17,256 bases of DNA from Planctomycetota bacterium. GTDB taxonomy: Bacteria > Planctomycetota > Planctomycetia > Isosphaerales > Isosphaeraceae. The DNA is taken from contig JAJYDH010000073.1 in the NCBI GenBank assembly GCA_021777685.1, positions 1 to 17,256 of the forward strand, read 5' to 3'. This document shows positions 7,299 through 13,584 of the stretch, in pieces. The notes under the pieces are model-generated. The model saw only the letters and a program-made list of their open reading frames with translations. It searched no databases and was not told the origin of the DNA. Position numbers and translations under genes: made by a program. Each line of letters begins with the position of its first letter. Positions within the stretch are counted from its first letter, which is position 1.

Positions 7299-8360
7299 AT
7301 GACCGATATATTGACGTGGTCGATCAACCTGGGCCGTTGGTCCGGGGTTCAGATCCGGGTCCATTACTTCCTGGTCTTCTTCGCGATCGGCCGGCTGCTC
7401 AACGCGGCGGTCGCCCCCGGCCATCACGTCGGCACGACGGCATGCTGGCTGCTCATCCTGCTGCTGGTCCTGGCCATCCACGAGCTGGGCCACGCGGCGG
7501 CGGCGCTCTATCAGAACCTCGACCCGGACGAAGTCCGGCTCTGGCCCCTGGGCAACTTCGTGGTGCCCTCGGGCTCGACGCGGTCGAGCGACAACGTGGC
7601 CGTCGCCTCGGCGGGCCTGGCCACGAGCGGGCTCCTGGCGATCTCCTCGGCGATCATCCTGGCGATGTCCGGCGCCCGGATGGTCCTCAGCCCGTTCGGC
7701 TCCGGGACCGACCCCGGCGCGCCGTTCCTCCAGGGCTCGACCGTGCAGGTCGAGGCGTTCCGGCCGCTCTGGTGGGTCGGCTGGTTCGGCTACCTGAACT
7801 GGGTCGTCTTCCTCGCCAACCTGATCCCGGCCCTGCCGCTCGACGGCGGCCGGATCTTGCGGGCGATCCTGGCCCGCTCGTCGATCGGGATCACCCGGGA
7901 TAACCCCTATCCCCAGTGGACCGCTCGGGGGTTCGCCGTCGTCCTGGCCATCGCCGGCCTCCTGAAGATGTTCCACTCCTTCAGCGACGGCCTGACCCTC
8001 TTCTGCCTGGCCCTGCTGATCGAGCTGATCGTCCGGTCCGAGACGCGGATGATGGAGGACGGCGGGTTCTTCGAGGACGGCGTCTTCGGCTACGACTTCT
8101 CGGAAGGGTACACCAGCCTCGAAAGCAGCGCCGCCAAGGTCCGCCCCTACCGCGAGAGCGCCCTGAAGCGCTGGAGGCGGAGGCGGTCCGAGCAGCGCCG
8201 CCAGCGCCGGCTCGCCCGCGAGGCCGCCGAGGACCAGCGGATGGACGAGATCCTCGAAAAGCTCCACGTCCAGGGCAAGGCCTCCCTGACCGACGAGGAG
8301 CACCGGTTCCTCGTCCGGGTCAGCACCAAGCTCCGGAACCGCCCGCGTGCCCGCGACTGA
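7299..8360 (+). CDS. M50 family intramembrane metalloprotease (site-2 protease-like)
   Basis: The 353-residue membrane protein has the zinc-binding HELGH (61-65) inside a hydrophobic helix and the second M50 signature N174-LIPALPLD182-GG, which supplies the third ligand. Several further membrane segments follow (about 100-130, 155-185, 205-235). Such proteases cut membrane-bound substrates within the bilayer; no substrate such as an anti-sigma factor is visible nearby. The basic C-terminal tail ends with a segment near 306-345 (DEILEKLHVQGKASLTDEE), of the type also found at the end of planctomycete rhomboid proteases. I chose the ATG at 7299 because homologous sequence (WSINLGRWSGVQIRVHY) starts right after it; upstream codons lie in repeat DNA. 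It is the first gene of a tight five-gene run. Confidence 0.9.
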   Translation: MTDILTWSINLGRWSGVQIRVHYFLVFFAIGRLLNAAVAPGHHVGTTACWLLILLLVLAIHELGHAAAALYQNLDPDEVRLWPLGNFVVPSGSTRSSDNVAVASAGLATSGLLAISSAIILAMSGARMVLSPFGSGTDPGAPFLQGSTVQVEAFRPLWWVGWFGYLNWVVFLANLIPALPLDGGRILRAILARSSIGITRDNPYPQWTARGFAVVLAIAGLLKMFHSFSDGLTLFCLALLIELIVRSETRMMEDGGFFEDGVFGYDFSEGYTSLESSAAKVRPYRESALKRWRRRRSEQRRQRRLAREAAEDQRMDEILEKLHVQGKASLTDEEHRFLVRVSTKLRNRPRARD

Positions 8361-9165
8361 CCGGCTCCGACAGGCCCTCGACCGCGGGCCGGTCCTGCTC
8401 GACGCCGCGATGGGCACTCGCCTCATCGCGCGAGGCCTCGACATCGACCGCGACGACCCCGCCCTCTGGACGGTCGATCGCCCCGAGGCCGTGCTCGACG
8501 TCCACCGCCTCGACATCGAGGCCGGCGCCGACGCCCTCCTCACGAACACCTTCGGGGCCAACGCGAACTGGCTCTCCCGGTTCGGCCGGGGAGACGAGCC
8601 CGCCGCGATCAATCGTCGGGCCGCCGCCCTCGCCCGGCGGGCGGGCGGGCCCGATCGGCCGGTGATCGGGTCGATCGGTCCGATCACCGCCGACCACCCC
8701 GAGGCCCTGCTCGAACAGGCCCGGGCGCTGGCGGAGGGCGGCACCGACGCCCTGATCCTGGAGACGCACCGACTCGAACAGGCTGTCGGATCGCTCCGAC
8801 GACTTGGGGGCCTCCGTTTGCCGGTCCTCGTCAGCCTCTTCGCCTGGACTGAGCCGATCGGGGACATCGCCCGGAGCCTGATCGCCGAGGGGGCCTTCGC
8901 GATCGGCGCCAACTGCCAGACGGGCATGGCGCCGGCCCTCGCCCTGGCCCGGAGGCTCCGGGCCGTGACCGACCATCCCCTGATCCTGAAGCCCTCGGCC
9001 GGCGTGCCGACCTTCCCGCTCGACCCGCCGGAGGTCTTCGAGGCGGCCGTCCCCGAGCTGCTCGCCCTCGGCGTCGGCCTGATCGGCGGATGCTGCGGCA
9101 CGACCGAGGCCCACGTCGCGGCCATGAGGCGAGCGATCCCGGCCGATCGGGCACCTTGGCGGTGA
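8347..9165 (+). CDS. Homocysteine S-methyltransferase family protein
   Basis: The 272-residue protein is one pfam02574-type barrel. It shows LLDAAMGTRL (17-26), ALLTNTFGAN (63-72), IGSIGP (107-112) and the three zinc-binding cysteines C190 (GANC) and C249/C250 (GGCCGTT). Family members move a methyl group from a donor such as betaine, S-methylmethionine or methyl-folate to homocysteine. The donor cannot be told from sequence, and no cobalamin domain follows, so it is not a full MetH. The GTG start overlaps the M50 gene by 14 bp, which argues for cotranslation. A later ATG (8410) would remove the first barrel strand and was rejected. Confidence 0.9.
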   Translation: MPATDRLRQALDRGPVLLDAAMGTRLIARGLDIDRDDPALWTVDRPEAVLDVHRLDIEAGADALLTNTFGANANWLSRFGRGDEPAAINRRAAALARRAGGPDRPVIGSIGPITADHPEALLEQARALAEGGTDALILETHRLEQAVGSLRRLGGLRLPVLVSLFAWTEPIGDIARSLIAEGAFAIGANCQTGMAPALALARRLRAVTDHPLILKPSAGVPTFPLDPPEVFEAAVPELLALGVGLIGGCCGTTEAHVAAMRRAIPADRAPWR

Positions 9166-9175
9166 CGCCCCCTCG

Positions 9176-9703
9176 ATGTATGATCGTCCATCTTCATCGA
9201 AATCGAACAGGACGGCCGACTTGGCATCCCGCACGCCGCCGAAGATCCCCGACCCGACGCGTCCCCGGCGCAAGAACACGCTCAAGCGCTCCGAACTGCC
9301 GGCCGGCGACTGCCTGTGCGACCACTGCTCGGGCAAGTGCTGCCGCTACTTCTCGCTGCCGATCGAGACCCCGACCGGATGGGACGACTACGACGCGATC
9401 CGCTGGTACCTCGCCCACGGCCAGACCCTGGTCTACGTCGAGAAGGGGACCTGGTATCTGGTCGTCATGACCCGGTGCAAGTACCTGACCAAAGACGACC
9501 GCTGCCGGATCTACTACAGCCGCCCCAGGATCTGCCGGGAATACACCACCGACGACTGCGAATACGACGAGGACTGGATCTTCGAAAAAGTCTTCGAGAC
9601 CCCCGAACAGCTCTGGGAGTACGCCGAGGCCGTCCTGCCCCCTCGCCGCCGGCCGAAGCCGGCCGGGCCGATCATCACGGTGATCTCTCCCCCCCAACCT
9701 TGA
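9176..9703 (+). CDS. YkgJ-family cysteine cluster protein
   Basis: The 175-residue protein carries the zinc/iron-chelating cysteine pattern of the YkgJ (CxxCxxxCC) family: C46, C48, C51, C55-C56, then C101, C110, C120 and C128, with the typical R-C-x-Y-L...CRIY...PxxCR context. The metal and function are not established; roles in metal or Fe-S handling are suggested for the family. The N-terminal 40 residues are basic and low in complexity. The start is uncertain: the ATG at 9176 has no Shine-Dalgarno sequence, while a TTG at 9221 has AGGA nine bases before it and gives a shorter protein. It follows the methyltransferase by 10 bp. Confidence 0.87.
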   Translation: MYDRPSSSKSNRTADLASRTPPKIPDPTRPRRKNTLKRSELPAGDCLCDHCSGKCCRYFSLPIETPTGWDDYDAIRWYLAHGQTLVYVEKGTWYLVVMTRCKYLTKDDRCRIYYSRPRICREYTTDDCEYDEDWIFEKVFETPEQLWEYAEAVLPPRRRPKPAGPIITVISPPQP

Positions 9704-9716
9704 CCCGACGACCCGC

Positions 9717-10277
9717 ATGGCCATCCGATCCAACCACTACGAGGCTGCCTTCGAGGGGTACATCCGCTCGATCCCGGTCCCGTGCGTGGCCGTGGACGAG
9801 GCCAAACGGGCGCTTTTCGGGGAGACGGGGGTCAAAAATCCCGACTTCTTGCTGTATCCTAGAAATGGGCCGAACCTGGTGGTCGAGGTGAAGGGCAAGA
9901 AAGGCAAGGACGCCCGGGGGCGCCGCCCCTGGGAGAACTGGGTGACGACGGACGACCTCGACGGCCTGGCCCGCTGGCAGGAGATGTTCGGGCCGGGCTT
10001 CCGGGCGGTCCTGGCGTTCGCCTACGCCGAGCCGCTCGCCGAGTTCGGCCTCCCTCGCGGGGACGGAGCGTTCCTCTTCCGGGGCCTGTCCTACAGGTTC
10101 TGGGCGGTCGGGCTCGACGACTACGTCGCCCACCTCCGCTCGCGAGGCCCCGCCTGGAAGGCCGTCGCGATGGCCCGGGCCGAGTTCCGCCGCCGGGTCA
10201 GGCCCCTCCGGGAATGGCTGCCGATGACCGCCGAGACCCCCAAGCGACCCCGACCGATCAAGGAGCGCGAACGATGA
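9717..10277 (+). CDS. PD-(D/E)XK nuclease-like protein of unknown role
   Basis: This is a 186-residue soluble protein. The N-terminal helix HYEAAFEGYI (7-16) is followed by P42-D43, then 13 residues, then E57-V58-K59 in a hydrophobic strand. This is the spacing and strand context of a PD-(D/E)XK core, with E9 or E13 as a possible first acidic residue. The C-terminal third is arginine-rich. Such folds occur in restriction, repair and recombination nucleases, but no methylase, helicase or toxin partner is next to it. The nuclease assignment is inference from the motif; I do not recognise a named family. Its stop overlaps the next start (ATGA). Confidence 0.78.
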   Translation: MAIRSNHYEAAFEGYIRSIPVPCVAVDEAKRALFGETGVKNPDFLLYPRNGPNLVVEVKGKKGKDARGRRPWENWVTTDDLDGLARWQEMFGPGFRAVLAFAYAEPLAEFGLPRGDGAFLFRGLSYRFWAVGLDDYVAHLRSRGPAWKAVAMARAEFRRRVRPLREWLPMTAETPKRPRPIKERER

Positions 10278-10516
10278 CGACCCCGACCCGACGACGACTC
10301 GCCACCCTGGCCCTCGGGCTGTCCCTGGCCCTCGGCGCCTTCGCCGCCCCCGCCTCGGCCCAGGCCGCCAAGGAGCCCACCGACGGCTTCTTCGACGTCC
10401 CGGCCCGCGACCCCAGCGAGCAGTCCGAGCCCTGGGGCCTGCCCGCCTACATGATCACCGCCGCCCTCGGCGGCGGGGCGATCTTCGTCCTGTGCAAGTC
10501 CGCCCGGCGGAGCTGA
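10274..10516 (+). CDS. Small exported single-pass membrane protein (80 aa)
   Basis: The protein has a clear Sec signal (basic MTTPTRRR, hydrophobic 9-24, cleavage near ASAQA at 27-31). A short acidic, proline-containing middle (about 34-55) follows, then a second hydrophobic segment (57-73) ending in CKSARRS. After cleavage it would be a C-terminally anchored protein of about 50 residues facing outward. The ATG at 10274 overlaps the preceding stop (ATGA), with AGGAG about eight bases before it, so translation is probably coupled to the nuclease-like gene. The function is unknown. Confidence 0.75.
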   Translation: MTTPTRRRLATLALGLSLALGAFAAPASAQAAKEPTDGFFDVPARDPSEQSEPWGLPAYMITAALGGGAIFVLCKSARRS

Positions 10517-10534
10517 GACGGTGCTCAAGATAGG

Positions 10535-10540
10535 TATACT
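10535..10540 (+). promoter_or_regulatory. Possible -10 element of bioB
   Basis: TATACT in a short AT-rich patch lies about 104 bp before the bioB ATG. No good -35 is present at 16-18 bp. If used, the transcript would begin near 10547 and contain the 26-bp hairpin in its leader. Confidence 0.3.
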
Positions 10541-10555
10541 GAATCCGTAGGGCGT

Positions 10556-10615
10556 TGCCGAGCCTCGGGCGAGGCCCACCATCCGGGCGTGGTGGGCCTC
10601 GCCCGAGGCTCGGCA
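10556..10615. repeat. Perfect 26-bp hairpin between the small membrane protein and bioB
   Basis: The arms 10556-10581 and 10590-10615 are exact reverse complements around the 8-nt loop tccgggcg. The loop-proximal part, CGAGGCCCACCA and its complement TGGTGGGCCTCG, is identical to that of the hairpin at 17106-17188, so both belong to one repeat family. It could also end transcription of the upstream operon or fold in the bioB leader. Confidence 0.85.
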
Positions 10616-10643
10616 CCACCCGACAAGATCCGCGAGAGGTCCG

Positions 10644-11612
10644 ATGAACGAGATGAGCACGCGACCGACGCTCGAAGACGTGGCGGCGATCTACCGGACG
10701 CCGGCCCTGGACCTGATCTTCCGGGCCGCCAAGGTCCACCGGGCGCACCATGACCCGTCGAGCGTCCAGGTCTGCGTCCTCCAGTCGATCAAGACCGGCG
10801 GCTGCCCGGAGGATTGCGGCTATTGCCCGCAGGCCGCGCGGTATCACACGGCGGTCGAGGCCGAGCCCCTGATGGACGTCGGGGCCGTGCTCGACGCGGC
10901 CCGGTCGGCGCGAGACTCGGGAGCCTCGCGGTTCTGCATGGGCGCGGCCTGGCGCGAGGTCAAGGACAACCGCCAGTTCGACCGCGTCCTGGAGATGATC
11001 CGGGGGGTCAAGGACCTGGGGCTCGAAGCCTGCTGCACCCTGGGGATGGTGACGGAGGACCAGGCCCGGCGGATGAAGGAGGCGGGGCTAGACGCCTACA
11101 ACCACAACCTCGACACCTCCGAGGAGTATTACGACCGGATCATCCAGACCCGGACCTACCGCGACCGGCTCGACACCCTGGCCAACGTCCGCAAGGCCGG
11201 CATCACCGTCTGCTGCGGCGGGATCGTCGGCATGGGCGAGTCGGACGACGACCGGATCGCCCTCCTGCACACGCTCGCCAGCCTGCCCGAGCCGCCCGAG
11301 TCGGTGCCGATCAACGCCCTGGTCGCCGTCGAGGGGACGCCCCTGGCCGAACGGCCGAACGTCTCGATCTGGGACATGGTCCGGACCATCGCCACGGCCC
11401 GGATCTTGATGCCGACCTCGATGGTCCGCCTCTCCGCCGGCCGGCTGGGGATGACCGAGTCCGACCAGGCCCTCTGCTTCCTCGCCGGCGCCAACTCGAT
11501 CTTCGCCGGCGACAAGCTCCTGACCACGCCCAACCCCGGCCCCGACCGCGATCAGATCCTCTTCGACAACCTGGGCCTCACGCCCCGGGCCGCCGTGGTC
11601 GCGGTCGAATGA
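10644..11612 (+). CDS. bioB: Biotin synthase
   Basis: BioB is a radical-SAM enzyme that inserts sulphur into dethiobiotin, the last step of biotin synthesis. The 322-residue protein has the [4Fe-4S] motif C54-x3-C58-x2-C61 (GGCPEDCGYCPQ) and the [2Fe-2S] ligands C98 (RFCMGAAWR), C131 (CCTLGM), C191 (CCGGIVGMGE) and R262 (MVRLSAGR). YNHNLDTS (152-159) is also typical. The length is normal. GAGAGG lies just before the ATG. No other bio genes are in the window. A ketoacyl synthase starts 33 bp downstream on the same strand. Confidence 0.97.
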   Translation: MNEMSTRPTLEDVAAIYRTPALDLIFRAAKVHRAHHDPSSVQVCVLQSIKTGGCPEDCGYCPQAARYHTAVEAEPLMDVGAVLDAARSARDSGASRFCMGAAWREVKDNRQFDRVLEMIRGVKDLGLEACCTLGMVTEDQARRMKEAGLDAYNHNLDTSEEYYDRIIQTRTYRDRLDTLANVRKAGITVCCGGIVGMGESDDDRIALLHTLASLPEPPESVPINALVAVEGTPLAERPNVSIWDMVRTIATARILMPTSMVRLSAGRLGMTESDQALCFLAGANSIFAGDKLLTTPNPGPDRDQILFDNLGLTPRAAVVAVE

Positions 11613-11614
11613 TC

Positions 11615-11650
11615 CTCATCTCAAATTTCAGATCAGAGATTTGAAATGAG
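11615..11650. repeat. 36-nt palindrome spanning the bioB-ketoacyl synthase junction
   Basis: A continuous imperfect palindrome is centred on GATC (11631-11634); 15 of 18 base pairs match. Its right end, ATTTGAAATGAG, contains the ATG at 11646. It is far more AT-rich than its surroundings. It could be a dispersed repeat, an operator, or a structure that hides the downstream start. Confidence 0.75.
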
Positions 11651-12869
11651 AGGAGAGCCCGGAGACGACCGGGTGGTCATCACCGGGATCGGGCTGGCCA
11701 CGAGCCTGGGGCCGGGCCGGGAATCGACCTGGGAGGCGCTCCGGCTCGGGAAGTCCGGGGCGATCTGGCTCGATCGTCCGGGCCTGGAGCCGGGCCACGC
11801 CGGGTTCCCGGCCTCGATGGCGGGCGACTCCGACCCGGCCCTCGGCCTCCTCGCCCGCGCGGCCGACGAGGCGATGGCGGACGCCCGGGTGGCCGGTTCC
11901 GGCCTCGATCCCGACCGGGCGGCGACCCTGATCGGGCTGAGCAAGGGGGGCGTCCGGAGCCTGGCCCGGGGGCTGGACCTGCTCCGGTCGGGGGGCTCCG
12001 AGGACGAGGCGCTCGCCCGGCACTGGGCGGAGTCCTGGCCGAGTTCGGGGGCCTCGCTCCTGGCGGGCCGGTACGGGTTCCGGGGGCCGTGCCTGGCGCC
12101 GGTCGCGGCGTGCGCGACGGGGCTCGTCGCCGCGCTCCGGGCGGCCGACCTGATCCGCCGGGGGGCCTGCGACCTCGCACTGGCCGGCGGGGCGGACGCC
12201 TCGCTGGAGCCGATCCTCCTGGCGGCCTTCCGGCGAATGAAGGCCCTGGCGAGGGTCGACGGCGACCCGACGCGGGCCGTCCGGCCGTGGGACCGGGGCC
12301 GGACGGGCTTCCTGGTCGGGGAAGGGGGGGCGGTGCTCGTCCTCGAACGACTGGGCCACGCCAGGGCCCGAGGGATCGCCCCTTACGCCGAGCTGGCCGG
12401 CGGGGCGCTCGGGGCCGACGCCTTCCACGAGACGGCCCTCGACCCCGACCCCGCCGGGCTCGCCCGGGTGATCGGCCGGGCCCTCGAATCCGCCGGGCTC
12501 GGGCCCGCCGACCTCGTCGCCGTCAACGTCCACGGGACGGCGACCGGGTCCAACGACCCGCTCGAATGCCGGGCCCTCCGCCGGGCCCTCGGCGACGAGG
12601 CCGATCGCCTGGCCTGCTCGGCGAACAAGGCCCAGATCGGGCACCTCCTGGGCGCCGCCGGCTCGGCCGAGCTGGCGATCGCCGCCCTCTCGGTCCGCGA
12701 CGGACACGCCCCGCCGACCCTCAACCTGGAACACCCCGACCCCGCGTGCGACCTCGACGGCACGCCCCGGTCCGGCCGGTCGCTGCCGATCCGGGCCCTG
12801 CTCAAGCTCTCGATCGGCTTCGGCGGACACCTGGCCGCCGCGGTCCTCCGACGGGTCGACGCCCCTTGA
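11646..12869 (+). CDS. Beta-ketoacyl-ACP synthase, FabF-like
   Basis: The 407-residue protein is a KAS I/II-type condensing enzyme with the full Cys-His-His set: C156 in VAACATGL, H296 in VNVHGTATGSND, and K328 with H333 in NKAQIGHLLGAAGS. The C-terminal SIGFGGHLAAAVL matches the family's FGFGGxNA block with changes. The enzyme would extend acyl-ACP chains by malonyl condensation. It is divergent from housekeeping FabF, so a secondary or specialised role is possible. The ATG at 11646 sits inside a palindrome; a GTG at 11673 (VVITG), nearer the conserved start of the fold, is an alternative. The location right after bioB raises a link to pimelate supply, which is inference. Confidence 0.9.
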   Translation: MRGEPGDDRVVITGIGLATSLGPGRESTWEALRLGKSGAIWLDRPGLEPGHAGFPASMAGDSDPALGLLARAADEAMADARVAGSGLDPDRAATLIGLSKGGVRSLARGLDLLRSGGSEDEALARHWAESWPSSGASLLAGRYGFRGPCLAPVAACATGLVAALRAADLIRRGACDLALAGGADASLEPILLAAFRRMKALARVDGDPTRAVRPWDRGRTGFLVGEGGAVLVLERLGHARARGIAPYAELAGGALGADAFHETALDPDPAGLARVIGRALESAGLGPADLVAVNVHGTATGSNDPLECRALRRALGDEADRLACSANKAQIGHLLGAAGSAELAIAALSVRDGHAPPTLNLEHPDPACDLDGTPRSGRSLPIRALLKLSIGFGGHLAAAVLRRVDAP

Positions 12870-12940
12870 CCGGCGGGCCCGCGTTCGGCGACGATGGTCG
12901 GCCGTCGTTCCGCCCTCCGAAACCCACGAGAGTCCGAAAG

Positions 12941-13057
12941 ATGGTCAAGACCGATTCCCGCAAGGTCAACCAGAGGCGCAGGTTGCAGAGGCAGCGCCTG
13001 GAGAACCGCAAGCGACTTCAAGAACTGAAGGCCGCCAAGGCGGAAGCCAAGTCCTGA
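12941..13057 (+). CDS. 38-residue basic helical protein
   Basis: This is a short reading frame of 38 residues, about half of them Lys, Arg or Gln, with no hydrophobic segment. It looks like one amphipathic or charged helix (MVKTDSRKVNQRRR at the start). The ATG follows a GAGAG/GAAAG stretch, a weak ribosome site. Codons are mostly GC-ending but include CTT and CAA. It lies 71 bp after the ketoacyl synthase. Nucleic-acid or ribosome binding would fit its charge, but nothing identifies a family. It may not be a real gene. Confidence 0.5.
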   Translation: MVKTDSRKVNQRRRLQRQRLENRKRLQELKAAKAEAKS

Positions 13058-13230
13058 GCCTCCCCGGTCGTCCCGAACGGGGCGGGGGTCACGCTCCCGC
13101 ACCCGCTCCGGGGCCGGGATGGAACAAAGCACAACTTGAGGAAATTTTCCGAAAATAAAGATTAAAGCCCGCCAGGTAGGGCCGGAGCAAAGTACGGTCT
13201 TGCAACGTTTTCCGGCAATTTCACCGGGAA

Positions 13231-13245
13231 ATGTAGGCCTTACAT
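13231..13245. promoter_or_regulatory. Palindromic operator candidate
   Basis: ATGTA-GGCCT-TACAT has perfect 5-bp arms and lies about 125 bp upstream of the sigma-54-like site at 13369, a usual enhancer distance. Whether a protein binds it is unknown. Confidence 0.35.
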
Positions 13246-13368
13246 CCCTCCCGTCCGGCACGACATGAGCAAGGGAAACAAAGCAAGCCCCCTCGATCGG
13301 CTCGATCACAAGGCCCGTCGCGAAGTTGTGGCCGAATCGCGCGGCGGAGCACCCTCCAGTCTTGCCAA

Positions 13369-13384
13369 CGGCACGCTTTGTGCT
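13369..13384 (+). promoter_or_regulatory. Sigma-54-like promoter before the PEP-CTERM gene
   Basis: CGGCACG-CTTT-GTGCT matches GGCACG-N4-TTGC except for one base, with GG at 13370-13371 and GC at 13382-13383 spaced by ten. A weaker site (GGCACG-ACAT-GAGC) lies at 13257-13270. The leader would be about 190 nt. One-mismatch sites are expected by chance in DNA this GC-rich, so only the intergenic place and orientation raise it above background. Confidence 0.4.
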
Positions 13385-13584
13385 TACTGCTAGTGACGTC
13401 AACCCCGGTTGACGAACCTTCCCGCCTCTCCTCGATCCGCCCAGTCGAACCAGATCGGTCACGGCCATGCCGGCCCCTTCGGCGACGCTCCTGGAGCGAG
13501 CCCTCGCCCGGCGTGACGGATGATGATCGTCCGAAACGCCGCCATGGATGGCGAGCGCCGAAGCGAGAACACGGAGGTCCGCGC

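Larger units (their letters stand above)
13058..13584. other. Long AT-richer regulatory gap before the second PEP-CTERM gene
   Basis: This 527-bp gap has no convincing gene. It contains GC-rich hairpins just after the 38-residue frame (13062-13100, weak terminator candidates). Two imperfect 31-bp direct repeats (13121-13151 and 13184-13214, 19 of 31 identical, 63 bp apart) follow, and copy one contains the palindrome GGAAATTTTCC. Next come the palindrome ATGTAGGCCTTACAT (13231-13245) and two sigma-54-like sites near 13257 and 13370. The pattern suggests a regulated promoter with several activator sites. The stretch 13400-13570 appears to be plain leader. Confidence 0.5.

Noticed and set aside
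6786..9227. 813-codon open frame on the minus strand
   Set aside because: It lies opposite the M50 protease and the methyltransferase and runs through repeats. Its Arg/Ser/Pro-rich composition is typical of antisense frames in GC-rich DNA.
13054..13100. Terminator after the 38-residue frame
   Set aside because: Only competing 5-bp GC stems with 9-11 nt loops are present, too weak to call separately.
13378..13584. Longer N-terminus for the second PEP-CTERM protein
   Set aside because: A signal peptide with GGAGG starts at 13585, and the upstream residues are charged and Arg-rich, unlike an exported protein start.
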